A stretch of DNA of 64,000 nucleotides, taken from an uncultured Faecalibacterium sp. (lineage in GTDB: Bacteria; Bacillota; Clostridia; Oscillospirales; Ruminococcaceae). Within the stretch, counting starts at the first letter, position 1. The number at the start of each line of letters is the position of its first letter. Positions 26,816 through 34,793 of the stretch are shown here, in pieces. A program made the position numbers and the translations under genes. The stretch is taken from contig CALFLK010000012.1 in assembly GCA_937880095.1 (NCBI GenBank), positions 1 to 64,000 of the forward strand, in the 5' to 3' direction. Under the pieces are notes generated by a model. The model worked only from the letters and a program-made list of their open reading frames with translations. It made no database searches and was not told the origin of the DNA.

Positions 26816-27172
26816 ATGGATCTGAGTTTTGACGTAGTAGTCATGATGACCGGCATCATTCTTGTGTTCGGAATTCTGGTGCTGCTGATGTTCATCATTA
26901 CGATCGAAGGCAAGATTTTCGACCGGATGAACGATAAGAAAAATGGCAAAGCTGTAAAGGCAGCGCAGCCTGCGGCACCAAAAGCCCCAGAAACAAACAA
27001 GGCAGCAGCTCCGGCTCCGGTCGTGGAAAGCGGAATCTCGGCTGAGATTGTGGCTGTTATTGCGGCAGCAATTTCTGCGATGTCCGGCGGCAAATATACC
27101 TTGCGTACTGTGCGGCGTGCCTCCAATAACTGGGGACGTGCAGGTACGGACGATGTTACATCGCCGTTTTAA
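26816..27172 (+). CDS. oadG: OadG-type gamma subunit of a sodium-pumping decarboxylase
   Basis: The 118-residue protein has one N-terminal membrane helix (about residues 7-30), a charged segment, an alanine/proline-rich linker (about 43-70, AAQPAAPKAPETNKAAAPAP), and a C-terminal stretch SAEIVAVIAAAISAM typical of OadG-like small subunits. The linker resembles those that tether biotin carriers but no biotin motif follows. It precedes the beta-subunit gene by 15 bases, and together they anchor the soluble decarboxylase to the membrane. Confidence 0.8.
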   Translation: MDLSFDVVVMMTGIILVFGILVLLMFIITIEGKIFDRMNDKKNGKAVKAAQPAAPKAPETNKAAAPAPVVESGISAEIVAVIAAAISAMSGGKYTLRTVRRASNNWGRAGTDDVTSPF

Positions 27173-27187
27173 TGGGAGGTATAGAGA

Positions 27188-28396
27188 ATGAGTCAGTTTT
27201 TTGATACACTGGTAGGAATTTTCCAAAATTCCGGTTTTGCACAGTTTGGCGAAGAAGGCGGCCTGCTGTACTTGGTGATGATCGTTGTCGGCTGCTTCTT
27301 GCTGTATCTGGCAATCGTGAAACAGTACGAGCCGTTGATCCTGTTGCCGATGGCTTTCGGTATGATTCTGGCAAACCTGCCCGGCAGCGGCATTATTCAC
27401 ATGGAATACTTCGTTGCGGACGGTCTGGAACATCCTATGTGGATGGAAATACTAAACAACGGCGGTCTGGCGGATATGCTTTATATGGGCGTTAAGCTGG
27501 GTATTTACCCCCCGCTGATCTTCCTGGGCATCGGTACGATGACCGACTTTGGACCTCTGATTTCTAACCCCAAGAGCCTGCTGCTGGGTGCAGCTGCTCA
27601 GTTTGGTATCTTTGGTACTTACATGGGTGCTCGTCTGCTGACTGCTACTGGCGTGGTTGACTTCACCCAGGCACAGAGCGCTGCAATTTCCATCATCGGC
27701 GGCGCCGATGGCCCTACCGCAATTTTCGTTACTTCTGTTCTGGCACCTGAGCTGTTGGGCAGTATCGCCGTCGCGGCATACAGTTACATGGCGCTGGTTC
27801 CGGTTATTCAGCCGCCTATCATGCGTGCGCTGACAACAGAGAAAGAACGTAAGATTGTGATGAAGCAGCTGCGCACGGTGTCCAAGACTGAGCGTATTGT
27901 GTTCCCCATCCTGTGTACGATTATCGTTTCTCTGATCATTCCGGATTCCACCGTTCTGGTTGGTATGCTGATGCTGGGCAACCTGATGAAGGAATGTGGT
28001 GTTGTAGACCGTATTCAGAAGACCGCAGGTAATGAGCTGATGAACATCATCACCATCTTCCTGGCTCTGTCTGTTGGCTGCACCACCAGTGCAAACTCCT
28101 TCCTGAACTCCCGCACCGTGTTCATCATTGTGCTGGGTCTGATCGCATTCAGCTTCGGCACCGCAGCAGGTGTCCTGTTCGGTAAGCTGATGTGCTGGGT
28201 CACCCATGGTGAGGTTAACCCGCTGATTGGTTCCGCAGGTGTTTCTGCTGTTCCTATGGCAGCTCGTGTTTCCCAGAAGGTTGGCCAGAAGGAGAATCCT
28301 TCCAACTTCCTGCTGATGCACGCAATGGGCCCCAACGTTGCCGGTGTTATCGGTTCTGCTGTTGCTGCAGGTATTCTGATTAACATTTTCGGTTAA
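27188..28396 (+). CDS. oadB: Sodium-translocating decarboxylase beta subunit (OadB/GcdB family)
   Basis: The 402-residue membrane protein couples decarboxylation of carboxybiotin to sodium export. It has about nine hydrophobic segments and the sodium-site motif IIGGADGPTAIFVTS near residues 174-188, together with AMGPNVAGVIGSAVAAG at the C terminus. The substrate (oxaloacetate, glutaconyl-CoA or methylmalonyl-CoA) is set by the alpha subunit, which is not in the window. GGGAGG precedes the ATG; a strong terminator follows. Confidence 0.92.
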   Translation: MSQFFDTLVGIFQNSGFAQFGEEGGLLYLVMIVVGCFLLYLAIVKQYEPLILLPMAFGMILANLPGSGIIHMEYFVADGLEHPMWMEILNNGGLADMLYMGVKLGIYPPLIFLGIGTMTDFGPLISNPKSLLLGAAAQFGIFGTYMGARLLTATGVVDFTQAQSAAISIIGGADGPTAIFVTSVLAPELLGSIAVAAYSYMALVPVIQPPIMRALTTEKERKIVMKQLRTVSKTERIVFPILCTIIVSLIIPDSTVLVGMLMLGNLMKECGVVDRIQKTAGNELMNIITIFLALSVGCTTSANSFLNSRTVFIIVLGLIAFSFGTAAGVLFGKLMCWVTHGEVNPLIGSAGVSAVPMAARVSQKVGQKENPSNFLLMHAMGPNVAGVIGSAVAAGILINIFG

Positions 28397-28405
28397 TGCA
28401 TTTCC

Positions 28406-28438
28406 AAAGCCGTCCGCTGAAAAGCGGGCGGCTTTTTT
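28406..28438 (+). terminator. Terminator after oadB
   Basis: AAAGCCGTCCGC pairs with GCGGGCGGCTTT, then TTTTTT. Confidence 0.9.
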
Positions 28439-28462
28439 GATTGGGTAACTCCGTAATAAAAA

Positions 28463-28536
28463 AGAATCGCGGAGCGATTCAAAAAAGAAAATAAGACGGC
28501 ATCCAGACTGAAAAGTGGGATGCCGTCTTGTTTTTG
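28463..28536. repeat. Two further hairpins between oadB and pcrA
   Basis: GAATCGC/GCGATTC with a three-base loop (near 28464-28480) is flanked by A-runs, so it reads as a terminator on the minus strand. AAGACGGCATCC/GGATGCCGTCTT (28493-28529) is followed by a T-run and works on the plus strand. No gene ends between them and the oadB terminator. Confidence 0.65.
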
Positions 28537-28589
28537 GCCGTAAGAGAAAGACTGAGAAAGTGTAAAATCCCTGTGTCAGAACCCGGCAG

Positions 28590-28629
28590 GTTCTAGAACT
28601 ATAGCACAGGGTGTGCTATACTGTACAGT
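28590..28629. promoter_or_regulatory. Three abutting palindromes over the pcrA promoter
   Basis: GTTCTAGAAC (28590-28599), TATAGCAC-N5-GTGCTATA (28600-28620) and ACTGTACAGT (28620-28629) adjoin. A -10-like TATACT (28617-28622) lies inside, with a weak -35 (TAGAAC) 17 bases upstream, so proteins bound here would control pcrA. The regulator is unknown. Confidence 0.5.
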
Positions 28630-28662
28630 GAGAATTTATGGATAAAGAAAGGTGTGTCTCCC

Positions 28663-31281
28663 ATGTCTATGGACTATACCACAGAGTTCCTGAAGCTGAG
28701 GGACTGTTATATTGAGAAGCAATTTGGCCGTTTGAACCCCATGCAGCGGGATGCTGTATTTACCACAGACGGCCCGCTTTTGATTTTGGCGGGTGCAGGC
28801 AGCGGAAAAACGACGGTTCTGGTTAACCGAATTGCTAACCTGATTCGCTTCGGCAGAGCGCATGGCAGCAAAACGCTGGCTCGCCCGGTAACCGAAGAAG
28901 ATGTAACCGCTTTGCGTATGGCGGTAGAAACCAATACGCAGGTACCCGCCCGTCTGATGCCGCTGATGCGAGAAAATGCGGTGCGCAGCTGGAACGTGAT
29001 GGCCATTACGTTTACCAATAAGGCAGCAGGCGAGCTGAAATCCCGTTTGCGCTCCATGCTCGGCGATGAGGAAGGTGAGGAAGTTTTTGCTGCGACCTTC
29101 CACTCCGCGTGTGTGCGTATTTTGCGCCGCTATGCGGAAGAAATCGGCTATCCCAAATCGTTTACCATTTATGATACGGACGATTCCCAGCGCGTGATGA
29201 AGCAGGTCTACAAAGATTTGCAGATTGACGACAAGTTCCTGCCCCTTAAAGCAGCACTGAATCATATCGGACGCCTGAAAGATCAGCTGGTAAGCCCAGC
29301 AGAAGCACTGAAAGGGCAGAGCGACAGCAAGGCAAGTTTGGTGGCAAAAATTTATGCTGCTTACGAAAAACGGCTGCACAATGCAGGTGCGTTTGACTTT
29401 GACGATTTGGTTTTCCAGACCGTCATGCTGCTGCAAAATAATGAAGAAGTGCGCGTCTACTATCAGAACAAATATCGTTATCTGTTGGTAGACGAGTATC
29501 AGGATACCAGTGTGGCGCAGTTCCAGCTGGTGCGTCTGCTGACGGGTCCGGAGCGCAATGTATGCGTCGTTGGTGACGACGACCAGAGTATTTATAAGTT
29601 CCGTGGCGCGACCATTGAAAACATCTTGAACTTTGAGCGGATGTTCCCCGGCGCAAAAACCATTCGTTTGGAGCAGAACTATCGCTCAACTTCCAATATC
29701 CTGAACGCCGCAAACTGTGTGATTTCTCACAACGAAAACCGTAAGGGCAAAACCCTGTGGACGGATAACGGCAACGGCGAAAAGGTGCATCATTATCAGG
29801 CGGAAAACGAAACGGACGAGGCAAAGCATATCACCGATGTGATTGCAGAACACGTTCGCAATGGTGGGCATCTGGCCGACCATGCGGTGCTGTATCGTAT
29901 GAATGCCCAGTCGTCACCCATTGAAAACTATTTCACCCGCGCAGGTATTCCGCATAAGATTTTGGGCGGTCAGCGTTTTAATGACCGTAAGGAAGTCAAG
30001 GATATTCACTCCTACTTCTCGATTGTGGCGAACCGCAATGATGATGTGCGTCTGCGCCGTATCATCAACGAACCTGCCCGCAAAATCGGTGCAACAACCG
30101 TGGACAATCTGGCACGCATTGCAGGAGAGCAGGGTGTACCCATGCTGGATATTTGTGCCAGCGCAGCAGAATATGCTGACCTGCGCCGTTCTGCGGCATC
30201 GCTGATGAATTTCTATGCGATTTATGACAAGCTGGTGGAAGCAGCAGAAACCTATCCTTTGGATGAATTTGCCAACACGGTGATTGAAGTGACCGGTTAT
30301 AAGCGGATGCTGGAATCTCAAGGCGAAGAAGGCGCAGACCGTCTGGCAAACTTGGGTCAGTTGGTGAGCAACGTGCGTGCTTATATGGACCAGCACGGCG
30401 ACGAAGCTTCTCTGGCTGGTTACTTGGAAGAAATCGCTTTGATCAGTGACATCGACGGCTATAACGAAGATTCTGATCAGGTGGTTTTGATGACCATTCA
30501 CTCCGCCAAGGGTCTGGAATTTCCGTATGTGTTCCTCTGCGGTATGGAGGAAGGCGTATTCCCAGGCGAGATGAGCAAATATTCTCACGAGGATATGGAA
30601 GAAGAACGCCGTCTGGCGTATGTTGGCATTACCCGTGCTAAGAAAGAGCTGTATCTGTCTTCTTCGTCCAGCCGAATGTTGTTTGGTCGAACCCAGCGCA
30701 ACGACCCCAGCCGCTTTTTGAACGAAATCGATGAGGAATATCTGGATCGCACCGAAAGCCCGATTTTGGCACAGCGCGAAGCCCATGGATGGGGCAATGC
30801 GTACAGCAGTAACGTACCCGGCGGTGCATCCGGCTATTCGGGTCAGAGCCGTTACGGCAGCAATTACGGCGGCGAGTATCAGACACGCCGTAGCGATTAT
30901 CTCAATCGAGAATACAATGCAGGCGAACGCAGCCAGAGCCGTTTTGGTTCTGCCTACGGCAGCAGCGGTTCCGGTGCAGGGACAACCCGCAGTACTGGCT
31001 ATGGCAGCAGCTACAGCCGTGGTGCAGCAAAAGCGCCCCAGCAGCCGATTTCCTTTGGTCAGCAGGCAGCAGCTGCCCGCAGTTCCGGTAAGCCGACCGG
31101 CGGTAAAGTCGTATATGCACCCGGCGATGTGGTAGAACACCGCGTATTCGGCAAGGGCGTTGTACAGCGTGTCACACCGATGGCGGGTGACCAGATTGTG
31201 GAGATTCGCTTTGAAACGGCAGGTCTGAAAAAGACAATGGCAAATTATGCTCCGCTGAAAAAAATCGAGGCGGACGATTAG
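28663..31281 (+). CDS. pcrA: ATP-dependent DNA helicase PcrA/UvrD
   Basis: The 872-residue superfamily 1A helicase works in repair, plasmid replication and clearing of RNA polymerase. Walker A is AGAGSGKTTVL near residue 45; then AITFTNKAA, LLVDEYQDTSVAQ, VVGDDDQSIYKFRGA, and VVLMTIHSAKGLEFP with AYVGITRAKKELYLS. The C terminus carries the PcrA Tudor-like domain (GDVVEHRVFGKGVVQRV), which binds RNA polymerase in relatives. Between core and this domain is an unusually long Gly/Ser/Tyr/Arg-rich region (about residues 715-805). ATG 28663 is ten bases after AAAGG; a GTG at 28654 is possible. It probably heads the operon through to the U32 gene. Confidence 0.93.
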   Translation: MSMDYTTEFLKLRDCYIEKQFGRLNPMQRDAVFTTDGPLLILAGAGSGKTTVLVNRIANLIRFGRAHGSKTLARPVTEEDVTALRMAVETNTQVPARLMPLMRENAVRSWNVMAITFTNKAAGELKSRLRSMLGDEEGEEVFAATFHSACVRILRRYAEEIGYPKSFTIYDTDDSQRVMKQVYKDLQIDDKFLPLKAALNHIGRLKDQLVSPAEALKGQSDSKASLVAKIYAAYEKRLHNAGAFDFDDLVFQTVMLLQNNEEVRVYYQNKYRYLLVDEYQDTSVAQFQLVRLLTGPERNVCVVGDDDQSIYKFRGATIENILNFERMFPGAKTIRLEQNYRSTSNILNAANCVISHNENRKGKTLWTDNGNGEKVHHYQAENETDEAKHITDVIAEHVRNGGHLADHAVLYRMNAQSSPIENYFTRAGIPHKILGGQRFNDRKEVKDIHSYFSIVANRNDDVRLRRIINEPARKIGATTVDNLARIAGEQGVPMLDICASAAEYADLRRSAASLMNFYAIYDKLVEAAETYPLDEFANTVIEVTGYKRMLESQGEEGADRLANLGQLVSNVRAYMDQHGDEASLAGYLEEIALISDIDGYNEDSDQVVLMTIHSAKGLEFPYVFLCGMEEGVFPGEMSKYSHEDMEEERRLAYVGITRAKKELYLSSSSSRMLFGRTQRNDPSRFLNEIDEEYLDRTESPILAQREAHGWGNAYSSNVPGGASGYSGQSRYGSNYGGEYQTRRSDYLNREYNAGERSQSRFGSAYGSSGSGAGTTRSTGYGSSYSRGAAKAPQQPISFGQQAAAARSSGKPTGGKVVYAPGDVVEHRVFGKGVVQRVTPMAGDQIVEIRFETAGLKKTMANYAPLKKIEADD

Positions 31282-31331
31282 ACGATTAAAAGAAAAGAAC
31301 ATCCATCGCATACAGAAAAGGAAAACGCAAC

Positions 31332-32099
31332 ATGAAAGTAACATTGATCGCACATACACCCGAACCCGAAAAGGTTGTGGCGGCAGCTGCAAAGCTGTGC
31401 TATTCCGACGCACACATTGATGACTTGCTGGACGGTCTGACGGAAGAAAAAACTACCAAGTTTTTGAATATGCTGACCGATTTGGGTCACGCAAGCCCGG
31501 TTGAGCACGCCAGCTTCACCTTTGGTATTGAGGGAGTCAGCCGTACGCTGCTGGCACAGATCACCCGCCACCGCATTGCATCTTACAGCGTACAGAGCCA
31601 GCGCTATGTTCGTTTGGATGACTTCCGCTATGTGGTACCGCCTGAAATCGAGGCAATTCCCGAAGCAAAGCAGGCATTCATTGATACCATGAACGAGGAT
31701 GCACGCCGCTATCTGGATTTGGTAAAGAAGCTGGAAGATGCCCATACTGCAGAATACATGGCACAGGGTATGGAAGAAAAGGCTGCTCGTGCAAAAGCAA
31801 GCAAGCTGGCAAATGAGGACGCACGTTTTGTGCTGCCCAATGCCTGCGAAACCAAGATGGTCGTTACCATGAACGTGCGCAGCCTGAACAATTTCTTCTC
31901 TCTGCGCTGCTGCAACCGTGCGCAGTGGGAAATCCGTGAGCTGGCTAAGGAAATGCTGAAACTGGTTCACCCGGTGGCACCCACGCTGTTCCGCTATGCG
32001 GGTCCCGGCTGTCTGCGTGGTGGCTGCCCCGAAGGCCGCATGAGCTGTGGTAAGCCGCAGGAAGTGCGTGCAGAGTTCGCTGCTATGCGCGGCGAGTAA
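31332..32099 (+). CDS. thyX: Flavin-dependent thymidylate synthase ThyX
   Basis: The 255-residue enzyme makes dTMP from dUMP using methylenetetrahydrofolate, NADPH and FAD. The signature RHRIASYSVQSQRY (about residues 78-91) holds the RHRxxS motif for dUMP and flavin. ThyX is unrelated to ThyA and is common in anaerobes. A C-terminal cysteine-rich tail (GPGCLRGGCPEGRMSCG) is also seen. It lies 50 bases after pcrA and 12 bases before tmk, the next enzyme of the pathway. Confidence 0.95.
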   Translation: MKVTLIAHTPEPEKVVAAAAKLCYSDAHIDDLLDGLTEEKTTKFLNMLTDLGHASPVEHASFTFGIEGVSRTLLAQITRHRIASYSVQSQRYVRLDDFRYVVPPEIEAIPEAKQAFIDTMNEDARRYLDLVKKLEDAHTAEYMAQGMEEKAARAKASKLANEDARFVLPNACETKMVVTMNVRSLNNFFSLRCCNRAQWEIRELAKEMLKLVHPVAPTLFRYAGPGCLRGGCPEGRMSCGKPQEVRAEFAAMRGE

Positions 32100-32111
32100 G
32101 CGAGGCGCATG

Positions 32112-32795
32112 ATGAAACAGCAAAAGGGAAAGTTATTTGTAATCGAAGGACTGGATGGCAGCGGTAAGGGCACGCAGACGAAAATCCTGTTTGAAGCCTT
32201 GCAGGCACAGGGATTGCCGGTGCGTCGGGTGACCTTCCCGAATTACGAAAGCGAATCCTCCGCACTGGTCAAAATGTACCTGCGTGGTGAATTCGGTGAT
32301 AAGCCCGGCGACGTGAATCCCTATGCGGCATCTAGTTTTTATGCAGTAGACCGCTATGCCGGATTTAAGTCCGACTGGGGCAAATTCTACGAGGAGGGCG
32401 GTATTCTGGTCGCAGACCGATACACCACCTCCAACGCCGTGCATCAGTGTTCCAAGCTGCCGCAGGAGCAGTGGGACACATTTATTCAGTGGCTGGCAGA
32501 CTATGAGTTTTCTCTGTTGGGAATGCCCAGACCGGACGCTGTCATTTATCTGGCAGTAGACCCGACGGTCAGCCAGAAACTGATGACGGGCCGCTATCAG
32601 GGCGATGAAAGCAAAAAAGATATTCACGAAAAAGATTTGAACTATCTGGATGCCAGCCGCCGCGCTGCCGAATACTGTGCGGAGAAACTGGGCTGGGAGA
32701 CAGTAGTCTGCGATAAGGACGGTGCAATGTGCTCCATTGAGGAGATTCATGCCCGTGTGCTGGAAATTGTCCGGCAGAAACTGGAGGCAGAATGA
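32112..32795 (+). CDS. tmk: Thymidylate kinase
   Basis: The 227-residue kinase converts dTMP to dTDP, following ThyX in the pathway. The P-loop is GLDGSGKGTQ (about residues 13-22), the DR motif is VADRYTTSNAVHQ near 95, and a lid region lies near GRYQGDESKKD. ATG 32112 is six bases after GAGG; ATG 32109 is possible. The stop overlaps the next gene (ATGA). The variant P-loop and the length match the clostridial long form. Confidence 0.92.
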   Translation: MKQQKGKLFVIEGLDGSGKGTQTKILFEALQAQGLPVRRVTFPNYESESSALVKMYLRGEFGDKPGDVNPYAASSFYAVDRYAGFKSDWGKFYEEGGILVADRYTTSNAVHQCSKLPQEQWDTFIQWLADYEFSLLGMPRPDAVIYLAVDPTVSQKLMTGRYQGDESKKDIHEKDLNYLDASRRAAEYCAEKLGWETVVCDKDGAMCSIEEIHARVLEIVRQKLEAE

Positions 32796-33616
32796 TTCGT
32801 TTGATGCAGCCGGGGGACCTCTCGGCGATGGTTGCGCTGTGGCAGGAAGCATTTGGCACAGGCGACAGCGCAGAAGAAATCATCAATAAATTTGCAGGTC
32901 AAACCCATGCGTGGGTGGATGAACGCGACGGTCAGATTGTTGGTATGCTGCTGACCCCGCCGGCACAGATCGGCAGCCACAAGGGTGTGTATCTGTGTGG
33001 TTTGGCGACCGCAAAAGCATGGCGCGGCAAAGGCATTGCAACAGCGATGCTGAAGCAGGTTCTGGATTTGCTGGTGCAGGTGGGCGTGGAGTTTGCTGCA
33101 CTGATTCCGGAAACGGAAGAACTGTATGGCTTTTATGAGCAGCGTGGTTTTCAGCGCGCGTTTACCCGGCGCGAGCTGGAAAAACCACTGCATCGAAACC
33201 TGTGGAGCCGTGCGGAGTTTGATACCATTCCGGCACGCGGCTTGAATGAATTGCGTACCAAGTTCTGCCCCCAAATCGTGCAGCTGTCTGCTGATGCAGT
33301 GACCTGGACCATGACAGACCTGTACGCACGGGGTGTAACGGTAGTATCCAACGAGAACGGCTATGGTCTGTATTTCCGCGAGGGCGACTGCCTGCGCTTT
33401 ATCGAGCTGATGGCGCAAAACGATAAAGCAGCAAATTGTCTGCTGGAAGCAGCCCGCGAGCGGGAAGTGATTGCAGAACGTGCTGTCCTGACGGTACAGG
33501 ACGCAGGCACTTTGTTTATGGGCGAGGGTCGCCGCTATGCGCACGGTATGATTCGCTTTTTGGCACAGCCCTTTGAGGTAGACGAAAGCTATCTGGGGCT
33601 GGCTCTGGATGTATAA
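32792..33616 (+). CDS. GNAT-family N-acetyltransferase
   Basis: The 274-residue protein has an N-terminal GNAT domain (about residues 1-120) with the acetyl-CoA loop ATAKAWRGKGIATAML and EELYGFYEQRGF, then a second half of about 150 residues ending RFLAQPFEVDESYLGLALDV. This two-part architecture resembles Eis-like acetyltransferases with a C-terminal sterol-carrier-like fold; the second half is too diverged for certainty. The substrate is unknown. It overlaps tmk by four bases and precedes mltG by 18. Confidence 0.82.
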   Translation: MIRLMQPGDLSAMVALWQEAFGTGDSAEEIINKFAGQTHAWVDERDGQIVGMLLTPPAQIGSHKGVYLCGLATAKAWRGKGIATAMLKQVLDLLVQVGVEFAALIPETEELYGFYEQRGFQRAFTRRELEKPLHRNLWSRAEFDTIPARGLNELRTKFCPQIVQLSADAVTWTMTDLYARGVTVVSNENGYGLYFREGDCLRFIELMAQNDKAANCLLEAAREREVIAERAVLTVQDAGTLFMGEGRRYAHGMIRFLAQPFEVDESYLGLALDV

Positions 33617-33634
33617 ACAACAGGAGGAACCACA

Positions 33635-34771
33635 ATGGCAGAAAAGCAAACAAAGAAAAAGAAGAGCCCGGCGGGTAAAATTCTTTTGGTATTGGTGCTG
33701 CTGATTTTGGCTTTTGCGGCGCTGGTGCTGTTCTCGGTGAAAAAAGAAATCTCCGGCGGCACAAAAACCGGAACGGTACAAACCGTTGAAATTGCACAGG
33801 GCAGCGGTACGGTGTCCATTGCAAATCGCCTGAAAAATGCGGGATTGATTCGCTATCCCCATATTTTCCGCTGGTATGCAGGTCATAAGAATATGGCGGG
33901 CAAGTTGCAGTATGGCACCTTTGAAATCGAGGAAGGCGCTTCCTACGATGAGATTCTGAATGTTTTGTCCCAGACGGTAGCTGCAGATAGCGTGCGTCTG
34001 ACCTTCCCGGAGGGCAGCACCGCGCAGGCGATTGCTGCTAAGATGGAACAGGCTGGCCTTTGCACCGCGGAAGAATTTTTGGATGTTGCCTGCAACGAGG
34101 ATTTTAGCCAGTTTAAGTTCTGGCAGTATGTACCGACGGACGAAGAAGCTCCCAATCGTTTCCTGAAGTGCGAGGGCTATCTGTTCCCGGATACCTATGA
34201 TTTCCTGGCAGATGATACCGTGTACAACTATGTAGCAACCTTCTATGCACATTTTGATCAGATGATTACGGACGAAATGTATGCAGACATGGAAGCCAAG
34301 GGCATGACGCTGAACGAAGTCATCACGCTGGCATCCTTTGTACAGGAAGAAGCCGGCAACGAAAATGATGCAAAGGTTTCGGCTGTTTTCCACAACCGTC
34401 TGGCTCCCGGTGCCATCGTTTCCAAGCTGGAATCCAACGCTTCCAGTTATATCCAGAACGACGAGGACAACAACTACCTGTGGAACTGGGTGCGCCATTA
34501 TTACGGCGAAACATGGGAGGATATCCCCGAAAACATCCGCAAGGCATATGATACCTATGCGGTAGCAGGTCTGACCCCTGGCGCAATTTCCAACCCCGGT
34601 ATGGATGCGATTGATGCTGCCCTGCATCCGGACGAGGAATATGTGGCAGATAAATATTATTTCTTCGTAACGGATAAGGCTGGAACTTATTACTACGGCC
34701 ACAATGCGTCCGAACATTCCGCAAACTGTGATAAGGCTTGGGCTGTCAACAAAAAGTTGGCAGGCAAGTAA
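33635..34771 (+). CDS. mltG: Endolytic murein transglycosylase MltG (YceG family)
   Basis: The 378-residue protein cuts nascent peptidoglycan strands and so sets glycan length. A lysine-rich N terminus leads to one membrane helix (about residues 15-36), followed by a LysM-like part (FPEGSTAQAIAAKM) and the catalytic domain. The catalytic glutamate lies in LASFVQEEAGNENDAKVSAV (about residues 232-251), and YDTYAVAGLTPGAISNPG gives the C-terminal YceG motif. GGAGG precedes the ATG. Its place directly ahead of a U32 protein is common in Clostridia. Confidence 0.92.
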   Translation: MAEKQTKKKKSPAGKILLVLVLLILAFAALVLFSVKKEISGGTKTGTVQTVEIAQGSGTVSIANRLKNAGLIRYPHIFRWYAGHKNMAGKLQYGTFEIEEGASYDEILNVLSQTVAADSVRLTFPEGSTAQAIAAKMEQAGLCTAEEFLDVACNEDFSQFKFWQYVPTDEEAPNRFLKCEGYLFPDTYDFLADDTVYNYVATFYAHFDQMITDEMYADMEAKGMTLNEVITLASFVQEEAGNENDAKVSAVFHNRLAPGAIVSKLESNASSYIQNDEDNNYLWNWVRHYYGETWEDIPENIRKAYDTYAVAGLTPGAISNPGMDAIDAALHPDEEYVADKYYFFVTDKAGTYYYGHNASEHSANCDKAWAVNKKLAGK

Positions 34772-34793
34772 GCAAAGAGGAGAAAAATCCATT

